In this document: one piece after another, positions 20,344 to 31,600 of the stretch
How the letters are laid out: every line of letters starts with the position of its first letter
Numbering within the stretch: position 1 is the stretch's first letter
Assembly (NCBI GenBank): GCA_903877645.1
Contig: CAIRES010000051.1
Span: forward strand, 1 to 64,000
DNA length: 64,000 bases
DNA from: an uncultured Bacteroidota bacterium
Lineage (GTDB): Bacteria > Bacteroidota > Bacteroidia > Chitinophagales > Chitinophagaceae
Direction of reading: 5' to 3'
The notes under the pieces: generated by a model
Seen by the model: only the letters and a program-made list of their open reading frames with translations
Told to the model about the DNA's origin: nothing
The model's database searches: none
Position numbers and translations under genes: made by a program

Positions 20344-22170
20344 ATGAAAAAGTTATTATTCTTATTGCTCGCATCAGGCATCGCCTCATCAGCATTTGCT
20401 CAGGGTGGCCCCAGCGGGCTTAATTGCAAAAAGAAATGTTTCGCACCGGACAGCCTGCTGTCGAGGTGGGTTGTTGATATCAACTTCCTGGCGGGCGGAA
20501 TGAGTGAAGACCTGACCACAGCCAAAACCATTGGGAACTATAACAACAGTATAGCCGGTGTGAGTAACACAGGCAATCTGAAATTCGGCAAAAGCCATTC
20601 GTATGGTTTTGATGCGCAAGTGGGGTATTTCTTTGGCCATAAGTGCAACTGGGGTATAGGAACAGGGTTTATGTACCTGGGCCAGCAGGGCAACCTGACG
20701 CTGGATCAGTTTCACGTTGAGTATCAATCAACAGATGCCAACAACAATACCTTCCGCCAGTTGATCACAGCTAATGGCCCGATTGAAGAGAAAGTGACGA
20801 TCACCAACATCAATATTCCTTTGGTGCTGAAGTACAAGCACAGGTTCTCGAAGAGGATCGGCTTCACTGCAGACCTCGGCGCTCTGTTCAACTTGCAAAT
20901 GAGGAATTCATACAACAGCAATGCTTCTTTTGATTATGAGGCGGTTTACAAATTCACAGGCTCTGGTAGCGATGTAACTGCGGTTTATGATAATGCAACA
21001 ACACCGGCAAGTACCGACCACCTGCTGACAAGGGCTGAATACGCAACCCGCTCAGACCTGAACAGTTATTTCAATACTACGCTCCGTAACTTAGGCTACA
21101 ATGTAGGGCTTAATGCACGGCCAAATAGTAACTCAGGCTCTGTATCTTATACAGCGCGTTCGGTAGGCTTATTAGTACAGCCGTCTATCAACTATTATTT
21201 CAATGACAATATTGCATTGAACCTTGGTGTGTATTATATCTACCAGCCGTTCAAAAACACTCCGACAAACGGTTATGAACTGACGAATAAAGTAGGTGAT
21301 TACAGTTCGGTAATGAATTCTGTGACTGCAAGCAATAACCAGACATACGGGCTCAATGTTGGCTTGCGTATTTATCTTGGTAAAGGTAAAGACAGCGATC
21401 ATGATGGTATCCCTAACAGGGAAGACTGGTGTCCGTATGTATATGGTGTGCCGTATTTCCATGGTTGCCCTGATACTGATGGCGATGGCATACCTGATAA
21501 CGAAGATTCTTGTGTGCGTGTACCGGGCCTTGCTAAATTCCACGGCTGCCCGGATAGCGATGGCGATGGCATACCTGATAAGGAAGATGCTTGCCCGTAC
21601 CAGGCGGGTACCGTGGCTATGCATGGTTGTCCTGACCGTGATGGTGATGGTATAGCAGATAAGGACGACGCATGTCCGGATAAGGCCGGCCTGCCACAAT
21701 TCAAAGGCTGCCCTGATAGCGACGGCGATGGCGTACCTGATAATGAAGACCAGTGCCCTGACGTAGCCGGGCCTGTAGAGAACCACGGCTGCCCGTATCC
21801 AAAACCTGAACCTGCTGTTGAGCCGGTAAAAGTATCGACGCCGATATTGTTTGAAGTGAATAAGACTGTTATCCACCATTCATCATATCCCGTGCTGGAT
21901 GAAGCTGTGAAGAAGCTAAGCGCAGATAAGGATGCAACTGTAGTGGTAGATGGCTATACAGATAATACAGGTACTAAGGCCTACAACAAGGGCTTGTCTA
22001 TGAGGCGCGCGCAGGCAGTGAAAGAACACCTGATCAAGCTGGGTGTAAGCCCTAAGCGTATCAAGGTCGTTGGTCACGGAGAAGGCCAGCCGGCAGCAAG
22101 CAATGATAGTGATGAAGGCAGGCTGAAGAACAGGCGCGCAGTAATGCACCTGAGTACAGGTGATGAATAA
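20344..22170 (+). CDS. OmpA family outer-membrane protein with thrombospondin type 3 repeats
   Basis: 608 residues with signal peptide (LLFLLLASGIASSAFA). Residues 40-345 alternate short amphipathic strands ending in GLNVGLRIYLG, a beta-barrel. Residues 350-480 are five calcium-binding TSP3 repeats of the type DSDGDGIPDKEDACP...FHGCP. The C-terminal OmpA domain (490-608) holds VDGYTDNTGTKAYN, the peptidoglycan-binding R of MRRAQAVKEHL, and KNRRAVM. Role: links the outer membrane to peptidoglycan. Its position right behind a T9SS cargo gene suggests that the barrel may anchor or assist that cargo, which is inference. Confidence 0.9.
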   Translation: MKKLLFLLLASGIASSAFAQGGPSGLNCKKKCFAPDSLLSRWVVDINFLAGGMSEDLTTAKTIGNYNNSIAGVSNTGNLKFGKSHSYGFDAQVGYFFGHKCNWGIGTGFMYLGQQGNLTLDQFHVEYQSTDANNNTFRQLITANGPIEEKVTITNINIPLVLKYKHRFSKRIGFTADLGALFNLQMRNSYNSNASFDYEAVYKFTGSGSDVTAVYDNATTPASTDHLLTRAEYATRSDLNSYFNTTLRNLGYNVGLNARPNSNSGSVSYTARSVGLLVQPSINYYFNDNIALNLGVYYIYQPFKNTPTNGYELTNKVGDYSSVMNSVTASNNQTYGLNVGLRIYLGKGKDSDHDGIPNREDWCPYVYGVPYFHGCPDTDGDGIPDNEDSCVRVPGLAKFHGCPDSDGDGIPDKEDACPYQAGTVAMHGCPDRDGDGIADKDDACPDKAGLPQFKGCPDSDGDGVPDNEDQCPDVAGPVENHGCPYPKPEPAVEPVKVSTPILFEVNKTVIHHSSYPVLDEAVKKLSADKDATVVVDGYTDNTGTKAYNKGLSMRRAQAVKEHLIKLGVSPKRIKVVGHGEGQPAASNDSDEGRLKNRRAVMHLSTGDE

Positions 22171-22216
22171 TTGCTCAATAACTTAATTGCTCAATGGGGT
22201 ATTGAGTCAGATTTTA

Positions 22217-22250
22217 TAAAGCCACCTGGTCATTTGATCAGGTGGCTTTA
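22217..22250 (+). terminator. Terminator after the OmpA gene
   Basis: taaagccacctg (22217-22228) pairs perfectly with caggtggcttta (22239-22250) around a 10-base loop. Ends the cargo-OmpA transcript. Confidence 0.75.
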
Positions 22251-22368
22251 TTATGTGCGGGATATTGCCTTTTTCGTCGAGTTGTCTGGCATGCAAATGT
22301 TTGTGTGCTTTGCGGTTGACCAAAGCGCTCTGAACAATGTACCGGGTACGGCTACTTTGCAAGCAAAG

Positions 22369-22397
22369 ATGCCCTACTGCTTTTTGCGGTAGGGCAT
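22369..22397. terminator. Hairpin between convergent genes
   Basis: gatgccctac (22369-22378) pairs with gtagggcatc (22388-22397) around tgctttttg. It lacks a clear T-run on either side, so it may be a weak terminator for the minus-strand cytochrome gene ending at 22427. The rest of 22251-22368 shows nothing convincing. Confidence 0.45.
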
Positions 22398-22426
22398 CGG
22401 TCTGTGTACAATGATCTTAAAAGGGA

Positions 22427-23452
22427 TTACCAGATAACAGGAAGGTGGTGTGCTGTGTGGTAATCGATAATGGGCTGGTATGGCCCGTACTTATGCTGCA
22501 GGGCAGAGAAGGTGTCAATAAACGGCCCTATGCCGTAATCGATCGCCTTCTTACTATAATCAGGATAATCAACAACGCTTTTATCTTTCTTTGTAGGGCG
22601 CACATGTATACTGTCGTCGTTGATAAAGGCAGCCACATCTATTGCCTGTTCATCGGTAAGGAATGGTTTGTACCAGAACGCTTTTTTATCAGGCATGTTG
22701 GATTTAATGAACCTTGCCATTTTTACAACCCTATAAGGACTGGAGCCTACCTGGTAAGCGTGTGGCCCCCACAGAGGTGGATAAACATAAGTAGCAGAGT
22801 CGGGGGTCCATTGTCCCTGGCCGTCTTTGCCGTGGCAGGAGCTGCAATTCTCGTTAAAGATCGCTTCACCCCTTTTGGGATCTGCAGCGCGCGTCGGGTA
22901 CTTTTCTATTTCGAGTGATTCATCGCCTTTTACGTGGCCGCCAACAGGCACGCCCGTAGATATCCATTTCATATAGCATACCATAGCCACGATCTCTTTG
23001 CTATCGAGTGGCAGAGGGGTGCCGCTGTGGGGGCGCATGATACAGTTATTGATCCGCTGCCCGAGTGTCAGTATTTCATTCTCGCGGCCGCGGTATTGCG
23101 GGTATAGGGGATAAGAACTGAAGAAATTAAAAGCGAATGGGCGTGTGCCAGCGTCTACATGGCAATTGGTGCAATTCATTTTATTGCCCAGGTAGTGGCC
23201 TTTAGTGCCGTTTGGCCCTATGTAGTATGCAGTATTGATCACCAGGTCGCGGCCATAGCGTACCAGGTCGCCAAATTTGTCGTGCGGAATTGTATTGGTA
23301 TCAGGGGCTACAAACACAGCTTCTTCAGGCTTTGAGGTTGTAGCCGGAGGCGGGGTGGTGTTGCAGGACAGTGTGCAGATAGTTGCTGATAGCGTGAGTA
23401 TAAAGGCGGTTCTTATGCTATTGCCGGTAATGACTCCATTTCGTTTCAACAT
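22427..23452 (-). CDS. TsdA-like dihaem c-type cytochrome lipoprotein
   Basis: 341 residues. Lipoprotein-type signal (LTLSATICTLS-Cys30). Two haem c sites: CTNCH in the N-terminal domain and CSSCH in the C-terminal domain. The stretch after haem 1 (DAGTRPFAFNFFSSYPLYPQ, then RINNCIMRPHSGTPLPLDSKE and MVCYMKWISTGVPVG) matches thiosulfate dehydrogenase TsdA; the Cys in RINNC is at the place of the unusual Cys axial haem ligand of TsdA. Such enzymes couple two thiosulfates to tetrathionate, or run in reverse. Membrane-anchored in the periplasm by inference. No other sulfur-oxidation genes are adjacent apart from the arylsulfotransferase-like gene 150 bases upstream on the same strand. Confidence 0.8.
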   Translation of the reverse strand: MLKRNGVITGNSIRTAFILTLSATICTLSCNTTPPPATTSKPEEAVFVAPDTNTIPHDKFGDLVRYGRDLVINTAYYIGPNGTKGHYLGNKMNCTNCHVDAGTRPFAFNFFSSYPLYPQYRGRENEILTLGQRINNCIMRPHSGTPLPLDSKEIVAMVCYMKWISTGVPVGGHVKGDESLEIEKYPTRAADPKRGEAIFNENCSSCHGKDGQGQWTPDSATYVYPPLWGPHAYQVGSSPYRVVKMARFIKSNMPDKKAFWYKPFLTDEQAIDVAAFINDDSIHVRPTKKDKSVVDYPDYSKKAIDYGIGPFIDTFSALQHKYGPYQPIIDYHTAHHLPVIW

Positions 23453-23508
23453 GGTTTAAGTGATTTAAAATATTCAGCATTGATTATTGGCCCTCGAATA
23501 TTTTCAAT

Positions 23509-23516
23509 CAAAGTTA
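23509..23516 (-). promoter_or_regulatory. TAACTTTG -7 element upstream of the cytochrome gene
   Basis: On the minus strand TAACTTTG lies 56 bases before the ATG at 23452. No TTG at the right -33 spacing is visible. It lies in the 147-base gap between the two minus-strand genes, so the cytochrome gene may have its own promoter. Confidence 0.35.
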
Positions 23517-23599
23517 AGAAAGATACCCGGTTTTTGAATATCTACTATGTTGCTTAGACAAGAGTTAATATTGAATTGACAATATTGTGCAGAGCGGCC

Positions 23600-25147
23600 T
23601 TATTCCATCCCCCGTCCATACCAGATGAGTTGTTCCAGCGTTGCTTTATCGGGGATGATGCCGGTGCGGTAATTCGTTAAAGGCACCCATTCTTTCTTTT
23701 CTGCGTCATATTTTTGGGTGACCGCACTCCAAAGCACTTCTTTATTCAAATTGACGATAAATATGTTACTGTAAGGGGTACTCATGGATACAAGCATTGA
23801 CTGGTCGGGAAGTTCTGTAACGCTTCCACCGGTAGTGAAATCGGCATTGGCAATTACATTCGGGATATCTTTCGAAGTACAGGTGTATTCCCATACCAGC
23901 TGCAGGGTGTCCTGTGCTGATATCGGCTCTTTGAATATGGATACTTTTGGGAACTGCGCCGTATGGCAAATGTTGTTGTTAAAAACACAGAGGTAACCTT
24001 TTTGGGTGAGGCTGCAATTGTGCTGGCCGCAGAAGAATCTTTTGTTCTGTTCCAAATCTGTGGGGCTGTATTTTGTTCCGTAGTTATTGAGTACTTCGCC
24101 GCCCGGATATTTCAGTTTTACAATGCGGCTAATATCCCTGAAGCTTACATAAATATTCTTATTGACCTCATCGAAATAAAATGCGTTGTCATGTGTTTGT
24201 AACGATATGCCGTCCGGCCCAGGCCCTCTATGGTATATGATATCGGAGTGGCTAAAGTAGTCTGATGATTTCCAGGACCAGACTATGTGGCCACTGGTGT
24301 CGTATTCAATTATAGTTCCCATGCGGCCTCTCCTCACAGGAGCTGTTAATTGGCCTGATTGCAATCCCGGTGCTTCTATGCCGGGAGTAAAGGTTATAGC
24401 AGTATCACCCGGAGCCGGTTCAGGGTAGGTAACGATTTCAGTTCCCATTACCATATAATGGCCGTTGCTGAGCCTGGTGAACTCGTGATGATAACGTTCG
24501 GAATGCTCTGCGCCTATTTTCCCATCGCCCGGGGCTTTCCATAAAACAGCGCCATCATAGTTGATCTCATACGCGCCCACTCCGTCTACCAGGAAGGAGA
24601 TAGTGCCTCGCGAGGTTAATTTTAAGTCGCGTACCAGGGCATGGCCTACATCTAAGCCCGCGATCTCGGGAAGGAACCATACGGGCCTTCCATTCATATC
24701 ATACAATGCTTTGGCGCCATCAGAGAAAACATAGGCATCGGTGTATTTTTTTTCGTTAGTCCCTACCTCCATACGCACCAGGGGCGTATCTGCATAGTGA
24801 TTAACGAGGATGCTGAAATGGAAAAGTTTACTTGTTGTTATTGGCGTGCCATTTTTTTTGGAAACAACCCTCCATGTGTAGCTTTTGTCGAACGACGGAA
24901 GTTCAATGATCGCTTTATTGGTGTTGCAGTTTTTTGAAGATAGTTTGTGTGCGTTAAAAGCAGCAGTGCCGGTGTAGTTGCCCTCAGCAAGTTCTATAGT
25001 ATAGCCGGTTGCTTTTGGCGATGACGGGAAAGAAAATCCGGTGAGCCGGTAGTTGAGTTGCTGGTCTTCGGCTGGGAATACCTGCCCAAATGATTGCAGC
25101 GAAATGGCCAACGCGTGCAGCGTAAGTAATAAGACAATTTTTTTCAT
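23600..25147 (-). CDS. Arylsulfotransferase (ASST) family protein
   Basis: 515 residues with signal peptide (IVLLLTLHALAISLQSFG-Q). An N-terminal Ig-like domain (to about 115) precedes a six-bladed propeller of the ASST type: ALYDMNGRPVWFLPE, GAYEINYDGAVLWKA, RYHHEFTRLSNGHYMVMGTE, GTIIEYDTSGHIVWSWKSSD, SLQTHDNAFYF and FFCGQHNCSLTQKG. Conserved histidines sit in the blades as in bacterial arylsulfate sulfotransferases, which move sulfuryl groups between phenols without PAPS. Substrate and activity are inferred only from family. No T9SS tag or lipobox, so probably periplasmic. Divergent from the giant gene at 25630. Confidence 0.75.
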   Translation of the reverse strand: MKKIVLLLTLHALAISLQSFGQVFPAEDQQLNYRLTGFSFPSSPKATGYTIELAEGNYTGTAAFNAHKLSSKNCNTNKAIIELPSFDKSYTWRVVSKKNGTPITTSKLFHFSILVNHYADTPLVRMEVGTNEKKYTDAYVFSDGAKALYDMNGRPVWFLPEIAGLDVGHALVRDLKLTSRGTISFLVDGVGAYEINYDGAVLWKAPGDGKIGAEHSERYHHEFTRLSNGHYMVMGTEIVTYPEPAPGDTAITFTPGIEAPGLQSGQLTAPVRRGRMGTIIEYDTSGHIVWSWKSSDYFSHSDIIYHRGPGPDGISLQTHDNAFYFDEVNKNIYVSFRDISRIVKLKYPGGEVLNNYGTKYSPTDLEQNKRFFCGQHNCSLTQKGYLCVFNNNICHTAQFPKVSIFKEPISAQDTLQLVWEYTCTSKDIPNVIANADFTTGGSVTELPDQSMLVSMSTPYSNIFIVNLNKEVLWSAVTQKYDAEKKEWVPLTNYRTGIIPDKATLEQLIWYGRGME

Positions 25148-25629
25148 AAAAACAAATTAACCGGGGCTAATATAGTTCAAAAAAAAGTAGCGATACATTT
25201 TTGTGGCATATACTTATTTTTTTCGGTATAAAAAAATATTTCCGAGTAAATCTTCCATTAACAATTGGTTAGTATGTTTTTAATAAAATTGTTTGTACAA
25301 TTGTACACTTGCGTAGTGGAAAAGAAAGGAAATACAGAACAGATCACGATAGCAGTATGCCGCTTGCAAGGCAATTCTCAAGTGTAATTGGTTAAATTTA
25401 AGTCTGCTATAGTACCCAGGTATACCTACTAACATATATAATACCATTTTTTATCACAAAACAAGAAAAAGTTTTTTTTAAAAAAAAAAGTATAACTTCG
25501 ACCTGTTAAATAAAAATTAAATTAAGTTGCAGTTGAAAAACCGCGGCTCTTTTTTGTCTACTTACTTATAATAATTGAAGAAAACAAAAGCAGAGGAATA
25601 TTTAAAGAATTTTTAAAAAAAATCAGAGT
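25148..25629. promoter_or_regulatory. 482-bp AT-rich divergent regulatory gap
   Basis: No gene is seen. The gap separates the arylsulfotransferase gene (minus) and the giant cargo gene (plus). It holds a perfect 14-bp palindrome tgtacaattgtaca at 25294-25307 (a possible operator), a T8A10 tract at 25472-25489 that should be stiff or bent, and next to it TAACTTCG (25493-25500), one base off TAnnTTTG, a candidate -7 element for the giant gene with a leader of about 125 nt. Confidence 0.4.
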
Positions 25630-28600
25630 ATGAAAAAAATCTATTCTCTTCTCATTCTCGGCTGTCTATCCTGTCTGACAACCCTACGCGTTAACGCGCA
25701 AACAACAACGTATTCAACTGGTGGCACTACCAACAACTACACGGTACCTGCGGGTATAACCGCCGTGGCTGTTGATATAGCTGGTGCATCCGGTGGACTG
25801 TCTTATCCCGGCAATGCGGGTGGTAAGGGTGGCCGTGTGCAGGCAACGCTTACCGTTACCCCTGGTATGGTATTGTATTGCTATGTAGGTAATGTAGGTG
25901 GCAATGGTTGCTATTGTGGTACACCTTCCGGAGGAGCCAACGGTTCAGGCGGCGGTGCGAATGGTGGTGCCGGTTCCGGCGGCGGCGGCGGCGGCGGCGG
26001 CGCTTCGGATATCCGCATCGGCGGCACCGGATTGACTAACCGTGTAGTGGTAGGCGCCGGCGGCGGTGCCGCAAGCTATGCCTGTGGCGAAGTGGGCGGC
26101 GATGGTGGCGGCTCTGTGGGTAGCAACGGCAACGAGTGCGGCTCGTATTATTCGGGTGCATGTGGCGGTGGCGCTACTCAAAGCGCCGGTGGCCCGGCCG
26201 GAAGTTATGGAGGTGCATCCAATGGCGGCTTTGGTTATGGCGGTTATGCTTATTCTTCCTACTATGGCGGCGGCGGCGGCGGCGGCTACTATGGCGGCGG
26301 CGGCGGCGTTTATGGCAGCGGCGGCGGCGGCAGTTCGTATCCGGTTACGGGCGCTACTACTACATACGCATCAGCGGTTACTAATACAGCGGCTTACAGG
26401 AGCGCTGCGGCAGGTTATGTGAAGATCACCCCACTGGCACCTAATGTTATTGCCTCTCCTACTTCTCTTGCATTCGGCGCGGTTACTACAAGCACTACAT
26501 CTACTCCATTGCTTTTTGCCCTTTCCGGTTCTATCCTTACCGGCACACCACTTACTATTACTGCTCCGGCAAACTTCCAGATATCGCCTGATGGCACTAC
26601 CTGGTACAATAGCAGTTCTCCATATACTTATACTTATTCGGGTAGTTCATTCAGTACCATATTTTATGTAGAGTTACTGCCAACTGCAGTAACATCTTAT
26701 TCAGGCAATATTACAGTCACCGGTGGTGGCCTTACAGCTACTTATAATGTAGCTGTTACCGGTTCGGGCGCTGCGGCATGTTCGGGTACACCTACAGCAG
26801 GTTCGGCTACCATCAATGGCGGCTCATCAGCTTCAGGTAATAGTTCTACTTCCTTCACGCTTAATGCCCCAACAGCAACTGTTGCCGGGGGTATCACTTA
26901 CCAATGGCAGTCTTCTCCTACATCCGGTGGTACTTATACCAATATACCCGGAGGGAATACTTTGTCTTTCGTATATACCGGTTTGACTACAACTACTTAC
27001 TTCAGGTGCGTTGTAGCCTGCGGTGCCAATACGGCTACCACCGGCAATGTGTTTGCTACATTTGTGTTGCCTGCTTCTTCCTGCACGCCTTCTTCCTATT
27101 ATAATTCATGTAGCTATTATGCAGGTACTTCCGGCACTCCGGTTACCATTGCTGGAGCATCAAGCACGTCTATCAGTGATGGAAGTACTTGTGGATCAGG
27201 TACAGGTGGCTCCTCTTACTACTATAATAACATAGGCAGTAGTGTCATACTCAACCCGGGCGGTAGTTACGCTGTAGTAATGGGTTCAACCAATTGCTAT
27301 CAGAGTGGCCAGGTATGGATAGATTTTAATGATAACGGTGTTTTTGAGACCAGCGAGAGCGTTGGTGGGTATGCATCTTCCGGTTGCCCTGGCACAAGGG
27401 GGTCATTTAACATAGCTATACCTTCCGGTTCAGCTGTTGGGTCGCACCGTATGCGTGTGGTGAATGATTATGATGGCGGCTATGGCCCGGGTGGCAGCAC
27501 TTACTATCCTACTTATCCGCAAATGAACCCATGTCCTAATACCAGCCTTACACAATATTATGCTGATACGAGGGACTATACTGCTACTATACTGCCCCCA
27601 ACACCAGCAATTGTTGCGACTGCTGCAAGTTCATTCGGTAATGTGACTGTTGGCTCCAGTTCTTTCCCTGTGGCCTACACCCTTGTATCCGGATCAGCGC
27701 TGATACCTGGTACCGGTTTGATCACTGTTACCGCACCTACCGGGTTTCAAGTATCTGTAAACGGTACCACCTGGGTTTCATCAGCGACACTGGCTTATAC
27801 CGGGGGTGTACTTAACCCTCAAAACGTTTATATTCAGTTCAACCCGACTTCTGCAACTTCATATAGCGGCAATGTGGCCTTTACAGGTGGCGGTATACCG
27901 AGTACTGTGAATGTGGCTGTGAGTGGCACGGGAGTTAATACCGGTTGCTCCGGCACCCCTACTGCAGGTAGTGCAGTAATAAGCCCGTCCTCAGGTAACG
28001 GCTCTACTCCATTTTCGCTTAGCCTCAGTGGCTCGTCTGCAAGTGGTGGATTGATTTATCAATGGCAGTCTTCTTCCAGCAGTACCGGCCCATGGGTAAA
28101 TATTCCGGGCGGGATATACTCAGGATATAATTTCACCGGCATTGGCGCTACCACTTATTTCAGGTGTAATGTGACGTGTGTGGCCTCCAATACTACAGTG
28201 GCATCGGCAACAACTAGTGCTACTTATGTACCTGTAGCTTTAGCAAGTTCCTCATGTACCCCATCGGCTACTTATGCTTCAGCGGCGTGCAGTTCTTATA
28301 ACTTTGTTGTGGCAACTTCCGGCAGGCCCTTTACCATGACAGGTATATCAGGCACAAGTATCAATGACAATACGGCGTGTACAGGAACAGGTTATACAGA
28401 CCAGACCAGCACAATGAGTGTTACACTGGCTGCAGGCGCTGCTTATACATGTTATACTGCCTATCCTAATTCGTCGTACACAATGACGGATCAGATATGG
28501 ATAGATTTTAATAACAGTGGGACCTTCGAAACATCAGAAATTGTAGGCGGTACTGCCACCTATACAGCTTCATCGGCACATGCCGAAACTGTTACTCTCC

Positions 28601-31600
28601 CGGCAGGCATTGCTCCGGGCAATTACAGGATGAGGGTGATCGTTGCTTATGCCAGTGATCCTTCCAACTATCCTGCTATCCCACCGTGTCCGGGAAGTGG
28701 AGGTACTATGTACTATTGCGAAACAAGAGATTATAAAGTAGTTGTTCAGGGCGGCGCGCTTCCTTGCTCGGGTACACCTCTTGCCGGCATCGTCAATGCA
28801 AGCCCAACTGTTTCATGTGGCGCGTTTACTGCCAACATGTTTAACGTAGGGGTTAATACGGGTTCCGGCATTGTATATCAGTGGCAATCATCCAGTAACC
28901 CTACATCAGGTTTTACCAATGTAAGCGGTGCAACAAGTGCCTCTTATACAGTTAACCTTTCTACGGTAGGGACTATTTATTATCGTGATAGCGTAACCTG
29001 TACAACTACAGGCAGCACAGGTAATAGTAAGACCCCGGCACAACAACTTATCTACAATGCAGCGCCAACACCGATCACGGGCACGCTCACCGTGTGTAAA
29101 GGCACCAACTCCACTTTGGGATCAACCCCAACGGGAGGTACGTGGTTCAGTGACAATACTGCCGTGGCCACAATTGGCTCATCAAGCGGTGCGGTTGTCA
29201 GCGTGTCGGCAGGTACTGCTAATATTACATATACTGCGCCGTCAACGTGTATCACCTCTTCTCCGTTTATTGTGAACCCGCAACCATCGGCTATAACAGG
29301 CGTGGGTGTATTCTGTGGTACGCAAACAACAACATTAGCATCTACGCCAAGCGGAGGCACATGGACCAGTAGTAATACGGGTGTGGCCACAACTGCGGGG
29401 TCTTTATCCAGCGTTATCACAGGTATCTCTATCGGGGGCCTTGCGAATATCACTTATACATTACCTACAGGTTGTATTGCTACTATGCCGGTTACGGTTA
29501 ATCCTTTATCAATTATTACAGGTACGCCAAGTATGTGTTTGGGTTATGGCACTACCCTTGCTGACGCCACATCCGGCGGCACATGGAGTAGCTCCAGTCC
29601 TGGTGTCGCTACGATCAACACCTCTGGCCTAATGACCAGTGTCGCATTAGGCACTACAACAGTGTCATATAGTATGCCGACGACAGGTTGTACGGCTACG
29701 CAGGTAGTCGCGGTTACCAATCCTCCTACAGGGTTTACCGTAACAGGTGGTGGCCATTTCTGTAATCATGGAGCCGGTGTCCTTGTCGGATTATCAGGTA
29801 CAAATGCGGGCATCAGCTATCAATTGTACAATGGCGCTACCCCTATCGGCGCACCGATCATCGGCGCAGGTTTTGGTATCAGCTTTGGTATAGATACATT
29901 GCCCGGTGTTTATGGTGTAATAGCAGGCGTTGGCGCATGTCAATTCACGATGCCTAATACCGTTACTATCTCTCTCGATCCTTTGCCTACTGCGTTCACC
30001 GTATCCGGTTCTAACGGAGGCACATATTGCGCAGGTGGTACAGGGGCACATGTATTCCTCAATTCATCAACGATAGGTGTTAACTACCAATTGTTCAACA
30101 GCACTACCTCTACCCCGATAGGCAGTCCTATATCAGGTACCAGCAGCGTATTGGACTTCGGTTTACAATTAACAGGTTCTTATAGTATAGTGGGCACTAA
30201 CACAGTAACCGGTTGCATAGGTAATATGGCTAATGTGCTTACTGTGACCACAACCCCTGTTCCGGCTGTATTCACTATGTCGTCCAGTGGCGGCTATTGT
30301 GCGGGCGGCTCCGGTATCCCGGTTACCGTTAGCGGATCTACCACAGGTGTGAGCTACCAGTTATATTCGAGCGGCACACCGGTAGGCGCGCCGATAGCGG
30401 GTACTGGTTCTTTAATATCATTTGGTTCAATAACTACCGGTGGTATCTATACAGTTATAGCAACGAATACAGTGACGGCTTGCACGAGCAGTATGACAGG
30501 GGCTACATCAGTAACCGTGAACGCATTGCCAACAGTATATACTGTGATAGGCGGCGGCGCTTATTGTGTGGGTACAACATCAACAGTACATGTAGGCATA
30601 AACGCATCAAGCACAGGTGTAAACTACCAACTGTATGCTAACGGCGTATCACTGGGCAGCACTTATAATATCGCAGGTACTGGTGCGTCACTCGATTTCG
30701 GTGCACAATCCACACTCGGTGGATATACTATTGTAGCTACCAACGCAACTACGCTTTGCGGCGCAAATATGGCCGCGAGTGTTATTGTTACCACTAACCC
30801 GCTTCCAACTGCATTTACTGTAAGTGGTGGTGGTAATTATTGTGCAGGCGGCACAGGCGTACTTGTGGGCTTAGGTGGCTCAGTATTGAGCACCAACTAT
30901 CAATTATTTAACGGTACATCACTGGTGAGCGCATTATCAGGTACGGGCAGCGCCCTTAACTACGGATTGCAAACAGCAGCCGGCTCTTACAATGTTGTAG
31001 CTACAAATACAATAACAGGCTGTACTACTGGCATGACCAGCAGTGCAACTGTAGTGGTGAACCCACTTCCGGTATCCACCTATAGTGTAACCGGTGGTGG
31101 CGCATATTGCGCAGGCGGTGTGGGTGCATTAGTTGGGTTGAGCGGATCACAAAGTGGTTATAGCTACCAGTTATATCTTACAGGCGTTGCCAACGGCACA
31201 GCAGTAACAGGTACCGGTAGTTCTATCAGCTTCGGCAACAAGCCGCTTACAGGAGCTTACACAGTTGTCGCTACGTCAAGCGCAACACCTGGTTGCATCA
31301 GTAATATGACTGGCAGCGTAGCTGTATCTACCGCTCCGTTACCAACAACTTATGCTGTTACCGGCGGTGGTGGCTACTGTGTGGGAACACCAGGCGTTCA
31401 CGTAGGCCTTGCAGGTTCGGATGCCGGTATTACATATCAATTGTATAACGGCTCATCGCCTTATGCAACACTTTTAGGTACCGGTTCGGCATTAGACTTT
31501 GGCGTGATCGGTACTACCGGCGTGTATACGATGTCGGCTTCTAATCCATCTACTGTATGTTCTGTGAACATGCTGAGCTCGGCTGTGGTAAATGTGAATA

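Noticed and set aside
22171-22392. 73-codon open frame after the OmpA gene
   Set aside because: It runs through a terminator hairpin, starts directly after the OmpA stop and has no signal, domain or translation start.
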